A DNA stretch of 64,000 nt from the NCBI RefSeq assembly GCF_024171485.1, contig NZ_JALJZX010000004.1, positions 151,078 through 215,077 of the forward strand. Direction: 5' to 3'. Both the position numbers and the translations under genes were made by a program. Of this stretch, positions 34,629-43,515 are shown in pieces. A model generated the notes under the pieces. That model did not search any database, was not told the origin of the DNA, and saw only the letters and a list, made by a program, of their open reading frames with translations. Every line of letters starts with the position of its first letter. The first letter of the stretch is position 1. This stretch comes from Chryseobacterium sp. HSC-36S06. Lineage in GTDB: Bacteria > Bacteroidota > Bacteroidia > Flavobacteriales > Weeksellaceae.

Positions 34629-35768
34629 ATGAACTTCAATACAAAAGTAATCCACGGTTGCCAGCACCACGAATCAGCAACAGGATCGGTAAATGTGCCA
34701 GTATTTTTAACTTCAACTTTTGCGCAGAAATCTCCGGGAATCCATTCCGGTTACGAATATTCCCGCGCCGCGAATCCTACACGACAGGCTCTGGAAGACA
34801 GTTTGGCAAGCATTGAAAACGGTGCGAGAGGCCTGGCTTTCGGTTCCGGTCTGGCAGCGATCGACTGTGTTTTAAAATTACTGAATCCGGGTGATGAAGT
34901 AATTGCGGTTGATGACCTTTACGGCGGAACTTACAGAATGTTTACCCGTTTATTTGAAAAATATCAGTTAAAATTTACTTTCGTGAATTTTGACGATGTT
35001 TCTAAAATCTCAGATTTAATTACCGATAAAACCAAACTGATATGGCTCGAAACGCCAACCAATCCGCTCATGAAACTGGTGGATATCAAAGCGGTAACCG
35101 ATCTTGTAAAAGGAAAAGAAATTCTGGTTGCGGTCGACAATACTTTTGCCTCACCTTATCTGCAGCTTCCTTTAGATCTGGGTGCTGATATTGTAATGCA
35201 TTCCGCGACAAAATATCTCGGTGGACATTCCGATGTTATTGCCGGAGCACTGATTGCTAAAACTGCTGAACTGGGCGAAAAACTTCACTTCATCCAGTTT
35301 GCGAGCGGCGGAATTCTCGGTCCTCATGATTCTTATCTGGTTTTGAGAGGAATTAAAACTCTGGCTTTAAGAATGCAGCGTCATTCGGACAACGGTATGG
35401 AAGTCGCTAAATATTTAGAAAGTCATCCTGCGGTTGATAAAGTAATTTATCCAGGTTTAGAATCTCATCCACAACACGATCTGGCGAAAAAACAGATGAA
35501 AGATTTCGGCGGAATGGTTTCCTTTACGTTTAAATCAGGTAAAAAAGAAGACGCCATTAAGTTTTTAGAAAAAGTAAAAGTTTTCACTTTAGCTGAATCT
35601 TTAGGCGGTGTTGAATCTTTGGCAAATCATCCGGCTTTGATGACGCATGCTTCCATTCCTGAAGACAAACGCGCTGAACTGGGAATTACCGACGATTTGG
35701 TAAGATTAAGTGTTGGTATTGAAGACAAAGATGATCTGATTGCCGATCTGGAAAGAGCGTTTTCTTAA
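34629..35768 (+). CDS. Trans-sulfuration PLP enzyme (cystathionine gamma-synthase / beta-lyase family)
   Basis: A 379-residue PLP-dependent enzyme of the Cys/Met metabolism family. Visible are the N-terminal NTKVIHGCQHHESATGSVNV and VFLTSTFAQKSPG, YEYSRAANPTRQALEDSLAS with the phosphate-binding Tyr and Arg, GLAFGSGLAA, VAVDNTFASPY, and SATKYLGGHSDVIAGAL with the Schiff-base Lys. It makes or cleaves cystathionine, or condenses sulfide with an activated homoserine; sequence cannot choose surely, but the most similar flavobacterial forms are called cystathionine gamma-synthase. A short CAAAT repeat (34600-34625) precedes it. Confidence 0.88.
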   Translation: MNFNTKVIHGCQHHESATGSVNVPVFLTSTFAQKSPGIHSGYEYSRAANPTRQALEDSLASIENGARGLAFGSGLAAIDCVLKLLNPGDEVIAVDDLYGGTYRMFTRLFEKYQLKFTFVNFDDVSKISDLITDKTKLIWLETPTNPLMKLVDIKAVTDLVKGKEILVAVDNTFASPYLQLPLDLGADIVMHSATKYLGGHSDVIAGALIAKTAELGEKLHFIQFASGGILGPHDSYLVLRGIKTLALRMQRHSDNGMEVAKYLESHPAVDKVIYPGLESHPQHDLAKKQMKDFGGMVSFTFKSGKKEDAIKFLEKVKVFTLAESLGGVESLANHPALMTHASIPEDKRAELGITDDLVRLSVGIEDKDDLIADLERAFS

Positions 35769-35778
35769 TCTCATTTTC

Positions 35779-35850
35779 ATTAATAAATCTCGCAGAATTT
35801 GCAGATTACGCTGATTAATAAATCTGCTCAACCTGTATAATCTGCGAGAC
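35779..35850. repeat. Intergenic inverted and direct repeat of the TCTGCGAGA type
   Basis: TCTCGCAGA (35788-35796) pairs perfectly with TCTGCGAGA (35841-35849). Inside are a second stem GCAGATT / AATCTGC (35801-35807 and 35821-35827) and a direct repeat ATTAATAAATCT (35779-35790 and 35814-35825). It stands between the trans-sulfuration enzyme and DinB genes. The pattern looks like a small dispersed flavobacterial repeat that could fold at the 3' end of the mRNA, but no second full copy is in the window. Confidence 0.5.
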
Positions 35851-35868
35851 TTTTCTAAACTTATCGAT

Positions 35869-36366
35869 ATGACTGATTTTCAAAAATACATCCAGCGTTA
35901 TCTCGATTTAATCCCGTCGCAAAACTGGATTGAAGAGATGAAGATTTCCGGGACGAAAACCCTGGAAATTTACGACAGTTTCACTCCGGAACAGGCAGAA
36001 TATGCTTACGCCGAAGGAAAATGGACTTTGAAAGAACTGCTGCAGCACCTCATCGATGCGGAAAGAATTTTTGCTTACCGTGCATTACGATTCTCAAGAA
36101 AAGACAAAACCGAACTTGCCGGCTGGGATGAAGAACTTTATGCAAAACATTATCCCAAAGAAAGAAGTTTAAAAAGTCTGATGGATGAGTTTGAAAGTGT
36201 TAGAAAATCATCTCTGATATTTTTTGAAAACTTAAATGCAGAACAGTTGGCTGAATCGGGTGTCGCAAACGGGAATGAAATTTCCGTGGAAACCTTAGGA
36301 AAATTAGTAGTCGGTCATAATATTCACCATCTGAATATTATCCGCGAAAGATATTTACAGTCGTAA
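35869..36366 (+). CDS. DinB family protein
   Basis: A 165-residue four-helix bundle of the DinB/YfiT type. It shows YAYAEGKWTLKELLQHLIDA with the first metal-binding His, EELYAKHYPKERSLKSLMDE with a second His, and the late VGHNIHHLNIIRERYL with the final His pair, the usual three-histidine metal site. Some relatives are thiol-dependent S-transferases, but most have no known reaction. The gene is free-standing and is followed by a REP-like double hairpin. Confidence 0.88.
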   Translation: MTDFQKYIQRYLDLIPSQNWIEEMKISGTKTLEIYDSFTPEQAEYAYAEGKWTLKELLQHLIDAERIFAYRALRFSRKDKTELAGWDEELYAKHYPKERSLKSLMDEFESVRKSSLIFFENLNAEQLAESGVANGNEISVETLGKLVVGHNIHHLNIIRERYLQS

Positions 36367-36390
36367 GGTAAATTTGATCATAAACATCAA

Positions 36391-36450
36391 TAGGAACGGG
36401 CTTTAGCCCGTTTATTTATTAAAATGAGCATTGGCTTTAGCCGAAACTTA
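36391..36450 (+). repeat. REP-like double hairpin, solitary copy
   Basis: Two palindromes in tandem: AACGGGCTTTAGCCCGTT (36395-36412; 8-bp arms, TT loop) and TTGGCTTTAGCCGAA (36431-36445). The order, spacing and flanking bases (CAATAGGAACGGGC before, CGAAACTTA after) match the copy left of the RAYT transposase gene at 41501-41561. This is a non-autonomous copy of that element, in an intergenic space. Confidence 0.85.
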
Positions 36451-36470
36451 TTTTTAAAGAATTACAAAAC

Positions 36471-36848
36471 ATGAACTGTCCCTGCTGTTCCGGAAAAACG
36501 TACGAAGATTGCTGCAAACCTTTTCACAGCCGAGAAAAATACGCTCCAACTGCGGAAGCGTTGATGCGATCACGGTTTTGCGCTTTTGCGGTTCCCAACG
36601 GAGCCTATTTAATGGAAACTACTTTGCCTTCCAAGCGTAAATTTCACAATAAAAACGATTTACAGGAATGGGGAGAAATAAATGAGTGGACAAAACTCGA
36701 AATCATCAAAACGCCAACTTCTGATCAGGTGGAATTTAAAGCGTATTACACCGATGAAAACGGCAAAAAGCAGCTTCACCACGAACATTCGCTTTTTAAA
36801 AACGTCAATGGAAGATGGTATTATGTTTCCGGGAAGTTTTTAGACTGA
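36471..36848 (+). CDS. YchJ family protein (SEC-C motif)
   Basis: A 125-residue protein. It starts with the SEC-C-like zinc motif MNCPCCSGKTYEDCCKPFHS (Cys3, Cys5, Cys6 and a Cys pair near 14-15), then the YchJ core SREKYAPTAEALMRSRFCAF and the terminal NVNGRWYYVSGKFLD strand. The family is widely conserved, UPF0225, with an NTF2-like fold, and has no settled function. Its stop is one base from the stop of the convergent VF530 gene. Confidence 0.9.
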   Translation: MNCPCCSGKTYEDCCKPFHSREKYAPTAEALMRSRFCAFAVPNGAYLMETTLPSKRKFHNKNDLQEWGEINEWTKLEIIKTPTSDQVEFKAYYTDENGKKQLHHEHSLFKNVNGRWYYVSGKFLD

Positions 36849-36849
36849 A

Positions 36850-37098
36850 CTACTGATCCGTTTTCGCGTTTTTCTTTTTCTGCCTTAAAACATACAGATA
36901 AAGGCTTTCAACTTTCGTTCTTGCCCAATCGGTTTTCCTTAAAAACTTCAGAGAAGAATTTATACTCGGATTATCGGTAAAACATTTAATATTGATCTGC
37001 TTTCCCAAATCTTCAAACCCTCCATAATATTCCACCAATTCCTCTAAAATTGCATCCAGCCGCTTTCCATGAAGAGGATCTTTCTGTTTCTGTTCCAT
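36850..37098 (-). CDS. VF530 family DNA-binding protein
   Basis: An 82-residue basic protein. The sequence KDPLHGKRLDAILEELVEYY, followed by INIKCFTDNPSINSSLKFLR and KTDWARTKVESLYLYVLRQK, matches the VF530 (DUF2132) family, whose structure resembles a winged or other small DNA-binding fold. A cellular role is not known. It diverges from sbcD, with 125 bases between the starts. Confidence 0.9.
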   Translation of the reverse strand: MEQKQKDPLHGKRLDAILEELVEYYGGFEDLGKQINIKCFTDNPSINSSLKFLRKTDWARTKVESLYLYVLRQKKKNAKTDQ

Positions 37099-37223
37099 AA
37101 TGCCGTAAAATTACTCATTAGAATTTATTTATACGGAATGCAGTGGAAATTCATTATATTTTGTCCTTACATTTGGAAAGTGGACGTTTAAATGACTCCA
37201 TTATATCCTAAATACTTCTGAAC

Positions 37224-38429
37224 ATGAAAATTCTGCATACCGCCGACTGGCATTTGGGTAAACGCCTTGACCGATTTTCAAGACTTGAAGAACAGGTTTT
37301 GGTCATGAACGAAATCGTAGAAATCGCCAACGAACAGAATGTTAATCTTGTTCTGATTGCCGGTGACTTATTCGATAATTTTAATCCCAGTGTTGAGGCG
37401 ACGGAACTTTTCTATAAAACATTAAAAAGGCTTTCATTAAACGGAAAACGCCCCGTTGTTGCCATTTCCGGAAATCATGACTCCCCAAATCTCATCGACG
37501 CACCCGATCCCTTGGCCCGCGAATGCGGAATTATCCTCATTGGTCATCCAAAAGCGGAGGTCAGTCCGTTTGAAGTGGAAGGTTTTAAAATTAAACAGTC
37601 CGCTCCGGGTTTCATTGAAATTCAACTCAAAAATCAGGATTTTCCTGTTAGAATTCTTCATACCCCCTACGCGAACGAAATCCGTCTGAAAGAATATTTC
37701 GGCGAAAATAAAGAAGAGGAACTCAGCAATGTTTTAGCCGAAAACTGGAAAACTTTGGCTGATGAATTCTGCGATCAAAAGGGCGTCAATCTTCTGACGG
37801 CTCACCTTTACATGAATAAAAAAGGCGGTCCGCTTCTGGAAGAACCTGAAGGCGAAAAACCCATCAAAATTGGGAATGCGGACTTAATTTATTCGGATAT
37901 TATTCCGCCGCAAATTCAATACACGGCATTGGGACATCTGCACGGTTTCAGAAATATCGGAACCGCCGAAAAACCCGTTGTTTACTCTTCTTCTCCACTT
38001 TGTTACAGTTTCAGCGAAGCCGGACAGACCAAATATCTTTCAATCATTGAAGCGCAGCCGAATCAAAATGTTTTATTTGAAAAAATTCCTTTGCAGAACG
38101 GAAAAAGGCTCGCCAGAAAAACTTTTGATAACGTTGATACGGCGTTAGAATGGCTTGCTGAAAATAAAAATTCTTTGGTTGAACTGACATTAGAAAGCGA
38201 AACATTTCTCACCGCAGAAGAAAGAAAACGCATCTATCAAACCCATTACGGGATTGTACATCTTATTCCGAAAGTCAGAAATCTGGAATCTAATGAAAAT
38301 GAATTGCGCACGGTCAATCTGAATCAGGATATCCAGTCGCTTTTCAAAGATTATTTTAAATCCAAAAACAACGGCCAGGAAGCCAATGAAGACCTCATCA
38401 ATCTGTTCAACGAAATTAAAAATCTGTAA
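37224..38429 (+). CDS. sbcD: Exonuclease SbcCD, subunit D
   Basis: SbcD is the nuclease half of SbcCD, which cuts hairpins and blocked DNA ends. The 401 residues fit the family. Metallophosphoesterase motifs are present: LHTADWHLGKRL (Asp and His), LVLIAGDLFDNFNPSV, VAISGNHDSP, and the late TAHLYM and YTALGHLHG. The C-terminal capping domain (about 290-401) ends before the SbcC start, three bases on. The pair is on the plus strand and probably one operon with sbcC. Confidence 0.97.
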   Translation: MKILHTADWHLGKRLDRFSRLEEQVLVMNEIVEIANEQNVNLVLIAGDLFDNFNPSVEATELFYKTLKRLSLNGKRPVVAISGNHDSPNLIDAPDPLARECGIILIGHPKAEVSPFEVEGFKIKQSAPGFIEIQLKNQDFPVRILHTPYANEIRLKEYFGENKEEELSNVLAENWKTLADEFCDQKGVNLLTAHLYMNKKGGPLLEEPEGEKPIKIGNADLIYSDIIPPQIQYTALGHLHGFRNIGTAEKPVVYSSSPLCYSFSEAGQTKYLSIIEAQPNQNVLFEKIPLQNGKRLARKTFDNVDTALEWLAENKNSLVELTLESETFLTAEERKRIYQTHYGIVHLIPKVRNLESNENELRTVNLNQDIQSLFKDYFKSKNNGQEANEDLINLFNEIKNL

Positions 38430-38432
38430 TTC

Positions 38433-41400
38433 ATGATTCCGATTCAACTTACGCTCGAAGGTTTATATTCTTATCAGGAAAGGCAAACAATTGATTTTAA
38501 AAGTTTGACTGAAGCCGGACTTTTTGGAATTTTCGGAGCGGTCGGTTCCGGAAAATCGTCTATTCTGGAAGCGATTTCTTTTGCTTTATACGGCGAAACC
38601 GAAAGGCTGAATTCCCGTGACAAAAGAGCTTACAACATGATGAATCTGAAAGCGAACAGCTCTTTCATGCGCTTCGATTTCATCAACCACGACAATAAAA
38701 TTTTCCGCGTAGAAAGGGAATTCAAGCGTAATTCAAAGAAATTTGAAGATGTAAAACCCAGTTCTGTAACCTTTTACGAAAATCAAAATGAAAAATGGGT
38801 TCCGTTAGATCATTGCGACTGCGAGAAAATTATCGGCCTGAGCTACGCGAATTTCAAGCGTACGATCATCATTCCGCAGGGACAGTTCAAAGAGTTTCTG
38901 GAACTGGGCGCAGCGGAACGGACCAATATGATGAAGGAAATCTTCAACCTTCAGCAGTATGATCTGCAGAATAACACCGCGGTTCTGAACGCTAAAAACA
39001 AATCAGAACTCGACCAGCTCGAAGGTCAGTTGAAAGGTTTTGAAGACATTAATGAAGAAAATATTATCGTACAAAATGAACTGCTGAAAACTGAAAAGCA
39101 GAAATTCGAATACATCAATATTGAATTCAAAAAAGCTGAAGAGATTTACCGGAATTTAAAAAATATGAAAAGCGATTTTGAGTTACTGAATTCAAAAAAA
39201 GAAAACTATAATAAACTGCTTGAAGAAAAGAAAACTTTTGATTCTTTAGAAATCGAAACGGAACTCTACGACAGGATTTTCAGAATTTTCACTCCCCTGA
39301 TTTCGGAGAAAAACAAACTTCATTCTGAGCTGACCAACCGGATGGAAGAGCAAAAATTACACTCTATTGCGTTACAGGAAACCACTATAAAATTCAATCA
39401 GAATAAAGAGCAGCTTGAAAAAATCCGGCCTGAATTTGAAGCTTTGGACCAGTCAAGAATCCAGGAAAATGATTTGAAGATTATTCTGCAAATGTTGGGT
39501 TATTCCGCAGAAATCAAATTATTGAAAGAACGCACGGAAAATGGTTCAGCTAAAGTAAAAGAAGTAGAATCAAAGCAGACTTTAACCAAAGAAAAGATTC
39601 AGGAATTAGAAAATAGACTTGGAGAATTAAAGCCCAAAAAGCTCGATAATCAATTACTTCTAAATGCCGGAAACTGGTTCTCCACCAGAAAAAACATGTT
39701 CGAATCGCTGCAAAAACAAACTGAAAAAACAGAAAATTTCAAGGCCGAACTTCAGAAAATCGAAGAAGAATTAAAACCTTTCAACATTGAAACTGATACT
39801 TTTCAGCAGGATTTCAATATGAAAATTACGGCGCTTGAGAACCAGAAAAAAGAAATTTCAGCCAGAAAAAGTCAGCTGGAAGTTCAGCAGAAACTCGCTC
39901 ATTTTGCCGATGAGCTGCATGATGGAAAATCCTGTCCGCTTTGTGGCTCTCTCGAACATCCTCATATTGTAGAATTTAATGACGTTTCCGCGGAATTGGC
40001 TAAAATTAATAAGGAATTTGAAGAAATAGAGTGTCAGCAAAAGGAAATTCAAACCAAAATCTCGGCAGTAGAAAAAATTCTGGAGAGAAAAAAACTTCTT
40101 CAGTCACAGCAAGAAACAGAAAATAGCCAGTTACAGACGATAAAAACCGAGCTTGAAAATCATCTAAAAGCTTTTACGTGGAAGGAATTTAATTCTGAAA
40201 ATGAAGCAGACTTCAACACCAAAAGATCCGAATCTTTTGAAATAGAAAAACAAATCGAAGAACTGCAGAAAATTATTTCTGGCGAGCAGAAAAATCTTGA
40301 ACAAACGCAGCAGGATCTGAATAAATTCAATAAAGCGCTGGAAGAATTTAAACTGAAAGAGCATGAAGTGGAAACGCAGATGAAAACCAGCGAAACAAAT
40401 CTCAAAATCTTAAGTTGGAAGCATTATCAGGAAAACACCGTTTTTGAAGTTGAAAAACTGCATTCCGATTTATCAAAACAAAATCTGGAAACGGAGAAAC
40501 AGTATCAGAAATTAATCGAGGAAAAGAAAGAAATTGCGGTAAGTCTCGCGGCACAAAAATCAACAGTATCTCAACTGGAAAAGCAGGTTTTGGAACTTAA
40601 TAAAGAAATTTCTACCAATGAAATTCACATTAAAGAGGCTTTAATTCTGAATAAATTCGGAGGTCTGAATGAAGTTGAACCTGTTCTTGCTCAGGAAATC
40701 AATATTCTGGAAAACAGAAACCTCATCCAGAAATTCCGGATTGAATTTGAAACCCTTAAAAACGGAATCGAAGAACTGGAAAAGAAGCTGGAAGGTTTTC
40801 ATTTTGATCAGACCCAGTTCCTGGAAGTTGAAGCCCAATTTAAAACTCTGGAAACTGAAAAAAACAACGCTAACAATGCCGTCGTAAAACTCAACACAGA
40901 AATCGAAAGACTTCAGAATGAATTCAGGAAAAAAGAAGGTTTGCTGAAAGATTTATCCAAACTTCAGAAACGCGCGGAAAACCTGAAAATCATGACCAAT
41001 CTCTTTAAAGGTGCGGGGTTTGTGCAGTATGTTTCCTCAATTTATCTGCGTCAGCTGTGCGACCACGCGAATGTCCGTTTTCACCGCATGACGAGGAACC
41101 AACTGAGTCTGCAGCTCAACGAAAACAACGATTTTGAAATCATCGATTATCTGAATGAAGGCCGTTGCCGAAGTGTAAAAACGCTTTCCGGCGGGCAGGC
41201 TTTTCAGGTTTCATTAAGTCTGGCGTTGGCTCTGGCAGAAAGCGTTCAGACCAATGCAAAAGCCAATAAAAATTTCTTCTTCATCGACGAAGGTTTCGGG
41301 ACACAGGATCTGGAATCGGTAAATGTGGTTTTTGAAACACTTACCAGCCTACAGAAAGAGAACAGAATCGTCGGAATTATTTCTCATGTTGAAGAACTCA

Positions 41401-41471
41401 AAGAAAAAATTCCCGTCTCACTCAATATCCGGAAAGATGAGGAAAGAGGCAGTTTGATTGAGGTGGTGTAG
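38433..41471 (+). CDS. sbcC: Exonuclease SbcCD, subunit C
   Basis: SbcC is the SMC/Rad50-type ATPase half of SbcCD. Of 1012 residues, the N-terminal ATPase lobe has FGAVGSGKSSILEAISFALY (Walker A near 37-44), the long coiled coil covers about 170-850, broken in the middle by the zinc hook CPLCGSLEHPH (Cys501, Cys504), and the C-terminal lobe holds the signature LSGGQAFQVSLSLALALAES and Walker B FFFIDEGFGTQD. It is directly behind sbcD. The RAYT/REP element follows 30 bases after the stop. Confidence 0.97.
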   Translation: MIPIQLTLEGLYSYQERQTIDFKSLTEAGLFGIFGAVGSGKSSILEAISFALYGETERLNSRDKRAYNMMNLKANSSFMRFDFINHDNKIFRVEREFKRNSKKFEDVKPSSVTFYENQNEKWVPLDHCDCEKIIGLSYANFKRTIIIPQGQFKEFLELGAAERTNMMKEIFNLQQYDLQNNTAVLNAKNKSELDQLEGQLKGFEDINEENIIVQNELLKTEKQKFEYINIEFKKAEEIYRNLKNMKSDFELLNSKKENYNKLLEEKKTFDSLEIETELYDRIFRIFTPLISEKNKLHSELTNRMEEQKLHSIALQETTIKFNQNKEQLEKIRPEFEALDQSRIQENDLKIILQMLGYSAEIKLLKERTENGSAKVKEVESKQTLTKEKIQELENRLGELKPKKLDNQLLLNAGNWFSTRKNMFESLQKQTEKTENFKAELQKIEEELKPFNIETDTFQQDFNMKITALENQKKEISARKSQLEVQQKLAHFADELHDGKSCPLCGSLEHPHIVEFNDVSAELAKINKEFEEIECQQKEIQTKISAVEKILERKKLLQSQQETENSQLQTIKTELENHLKAFTWKEFNSENEADFNTKRSESFEIEKQIEELQKIISGEQKNLEQTQQDLNKFNKALEEFKLKEHEVETQMKTSETNLKILSWKHYQENTVFEVEKLHSDLSKQNLETEKQYQKLIEEKKEIAVSLAAQKSTVSQLEKQVLELNKEISTNEIHIKEALILNKFGGLNEVEPVLAQEINILENRNLIQKFRIEFETLKNGIEELEKKLEGFHFDQTQFLEVEAQFKTLETEKNNANNAVVKLNTEIERLQNEFRKKEGLLKDLSKLQKRAENLKIMTNLFKGAGFVQYVSSIYLRQLCDHANVRFHRMTRNQLSLQLNENNDFEIIDYLNEGRCRSVKTLSGGQAFQVSLSLALALAESVQTNAKANKNFFFIDEGFGTQDLESVNVVFETLTSLQKENRIVGIISHVEELKEKIPVSLNIRKDEERGSLIEVV

Positions 41472-41500
41472 AAATCTTGGAATTTTGCGAGATTCATGAA

Positions 41501-41561
41501 TAGGAACGGGCTTTAGCCCGTTTATGAAAAATTAAACCAACCATTGGCTTTAGCCGAAACT
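41501..41561 (+). repeat. REP-like double hairpin, left flank of RAYT
   Basis: AACGGGCTTTAGCCCGTT (41505-41522) and TTGGCTTTAGCCGAA (41544-41558). It is nearly identical to the solitary copy at 36391-36450 and appears in inverted order and orientation on the other side of the transposase gene. Confidence 0.88.
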
Positions 41562-41587
41562 TAAAATGTCATATTTTTGTTTTCGTT

Positions 41588-42025
41588 ATGCCTTATATCA
41601 AAATATATATCCATTTGGTGTTTTCAACATTACACCGTAAACCACTCCTCCCTTCTCCGGCGTTGAGGAATAAAGTATGGAAACATATAAAGGAAAATGC
41701 TGCCGGAAAAGGAATTTTTGTAGATATGGTAAACGGATTTGCTGATCACTGTCATTGTCTGATTTCTTTAAGTTCCAATCAGACTATAGAAAAAGTAGTA
41801 CAGTTGATCAAAGGAGAGTCCTCATTCTGGATTAACAAAAATAATCTGACCTCAGAAAAATTTCAGTGGCAGGATGAATACTTTGCAGTTTCTGTGTCGG
41901 AATCCATGATTGATCATGTGAGAAATTACATTAAAAATCAGGAGAAGCATCACGCGCAGAAATCCTTTTCGGATGAATATATAGAATTTATGGAGAAATA
42001 TAATTTTAAAAATGCCGCACTGTAG
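41588..42025 (+). CDS. REP-associated tyrosine transposase (RAYT, IS200-like Y1 family)
   Basis: A 145-residue Y1 transposase of the TnpA_REP / IS200 type. It has the N-terminal strand YIKIYIHLVFSTLHRK, the HUH motif His54-Cys-His56 in FADHCHCLISLSS, the DNA-processing Tyr candidate Tyr114 in RNYIKNQEKHH, and the pattern FQWQDEYFAVSVSES typical of RAYTs. These enzymes cut single-stranded REP hairpins. A -7 box TATTTTTG (41572-41579) is eight bases from the ATG. Mirrored REP pairs flank the gene (41501-41561 and 42027-42084). It is complete and may be active. It is a single-copy domesticated-type gene rather than a classical insertion sequence with target duplications. Confidence 0.9.
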   Translation: MPYIKIYIHLVFSTLHRKPLLPSPALRNKVWKHIKENAAGKGIFVDMVNGFADHCHCLISLSSNQTIEKVVQLIKGESSFWINKNNLTSEKFQWQDEYFAVSVSESMIDHVRNYIKNQEKHHAQKSFSDEYIEFMEKYNFKNAAL

Positions 42026-42026
42026 G

Positions 42027-42084
42027 TTTTGGCTAAAGCCATTTTAACCTGAAACTAGAAAACGGGCTAAAGCCCGTTCCTATT
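42027..42084 (-). repeat. REP-like double hairpin, right flank of RAYT (inverted)
   Basis: TTTGGCTAAAGCCATTT (42028-42044) and AACGGGCTAAAGCCCGTT (42061-42078), then CCTATTG. This is the reverse complement order of the left flank, so the transposase gene is framed by two mirrored copies. Confidence 0.85.
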
Positions 42085-42146
42085 GATATCCCTATACGAG
42101 AATTATGACGAAATCCCGTTTTTATGCCTATCAAAAATCGCAAAAA

Positions 42147-42176
42147 GGGTCGACGGATTAAAGCCCGTTCCAATTG
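42147..42176 (-). repeat. Degenerate REP half-copy
   Basis: TCGACGGATTAAAGCCCGTTCCAATTG-like sequence keeps the AAAGCCCGTTCC arm of the REP palindrome but its other arm is altered (CGACGGAT). It lies 70 bases past the intact right copy and is probably a decayed third element. Confidence 0.55.
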
Positions 42177-42231
42177 AAAATTAAAACCAGCAAAAGAATA
42201 TAATACAAGGAATTAAATTCAAATCTACACT

Positions 42232-42780
42232 ATGCAAAACCTCATCGATACACTTAAATCCGGCGGAACCATCCTTTATCCAACCGATACCATTTGGGGA
42301 ATTGGCTGCGACGCGACCAATGTCGAAGCCATCAATAAAATATTTGAAATCAAGAAGCGGGAAAAATCCAAATCGATGATTATTCTGGTTGAATCGGAAA
42401 AGAGATTGCAGGATTTGGTGGAAGTTCCGGAAATGGCGTGGGAAATCATGGATTTATCGGAAAAGCCGGTGACTTTAATTTATGACAATCCTAAAGGTTT
42501 GCCAAAGGAAATACTCGCGGAAGACGGCAGCATCGGAATCCGCCTTGTAAAAGATGACTTTCTGAAAAAACTGATTGGTAAACTGAACAAGCCTTTGGTT
42601 TCGACCTCAGCCAATTTCAGCGGCGATAAATCACCGTTGCAGTTTTCGGATATTTCTAAAGAAATCACCGCTTCTGTAGATGCTGTAGCTGAGGAAAACC
42701 ACGATAAAAAATCCGAATATTCCGGATCTTCGGTGATCAGAATGTGGAAAGACGGGCGGGTAAAAGTTCTTCGCGAATAA
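42232..42780 (+). CDS. L-threonylcarbamoyladenylate synthase (Sua5/YrdC/YciO family)
   Basis: A 182-residue enzyme of the YrdC fold that makes threonylcarbamoyl-AMP from threonine, bicarbonate and ATP for the t6A modification of tRNA. Visible are GGTILYPTDTIWGIGCDATN, the KKREKSKSMIILV loop, EKPVTLIYDNPKGLPKE, IRLVKDDF and the STSANFSGDKSP motif. A YciO-like function cannot be excluded. The stop codon directly abuts the stop codon of the convergent DUF1801 gene. Confidence 0.9.
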   Translation: MQNLIDTLKSGGTILYPTDTIWGIGCDATNVEAINKIFEIKKREKSKSMIILVESEKRLQDLVEVPEMAWEIMDLSEKPVTLIYDNPKGLPKEILAEDGSIGIRLVKDDFLKKLIGKLNKPLVSTSANFSGDKSPLQFSDISKEITASVDAVAEENHDKKSEYSGSSVIRMWKDGRVKVLRE

Positions 42781-43242
42781 TTATTTATTCTTTCTGTAAA
42801 GATTTTCGTAAAGAGAAATCCATTCCTCGGAAGACATCTTTTTTACCAGTTCTGCGATGAGTTCAAAAGGAATATCTTCAGGTTTTTTAAAAAGGATGCA
42901 CGATTTTCCCATGTCGAGTTTCTTTTTTGAATGTTTTGGAAACTCGGTGACAAACCAGTCCAAAAGCTCAGGATCCGCATAAATGCCCATGTGATACAGC
43001 GCGACGAAATTTTTCTGCGACGCCAGATTGATGAAAGGCAGCGGTGTATTTGGGGTGCAGTGGTAACCGTCCAGATAGGTTTCCAATGGAACGCTCCACC
43101 CGATCATTCCGTAACTTAAGCCTTCCTGAAAACCTTTCGGAAGATTTTCGGAAACCGTTTTGTAAAGTTTTTTGAATGCATCTTTTCTTTCATCAGGAAC
43201 ATTTGAAAGATATTCTTCAATAGAATTGGCGGGAATCTGCAT
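42781..43242 (-). CDS. DUF1801 domain-containing protein
   Basis: A 153-residue protein of the YdhG/DUF1801 type. It starts with SIEEYLSNVPDERKDAFKKL, then GFQEGLSYGMIGWSVPLE, NLASQKNFVALYHMGIYADP, and MGKSCILFKKPEDIPFELIA. The fold is frataxin-like in relatives and the function is unknown. The stop abuts the tsaC-like gene stop with no base between them. Confidence 0.88.
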   Translation of the reverse strand: MQIPANSIEEYLSNVPDERKDAFKKLYKTVSENLPKGFQEGLSYGMIGWSVPLETYLDGYHCTPNTPLPFINLASQKNFVALYHMGIYADPELLDWFVTEFPKHSKKKLDMGKSCILFKKPEDIPFELIAELVKKMSSEEWISLYENLYRKNK

Positions 43243-43515
43243 GATTTTATTTTTTACTAAAATACATTTTTCGCTGCAAAATTTTACTTGTGATTAAAAA
43301 TAAGTAGATACTGCTACGAAATCACGTTAAACATTGATTTAATATTCTGACGATTTTCACTCTAAGCACGGTTGAGAAGCCGAGAAACTTATCCTGCAAG
43401 CTGGTATTCAGAACATTGCAATACAGTTATTTAGAACACACTGATATTTTTTAGTCATATTTAATTATATTTAAGAGATTTCTTAAAAAACACTAACGAC
43501 TAAAAAACTATTACC

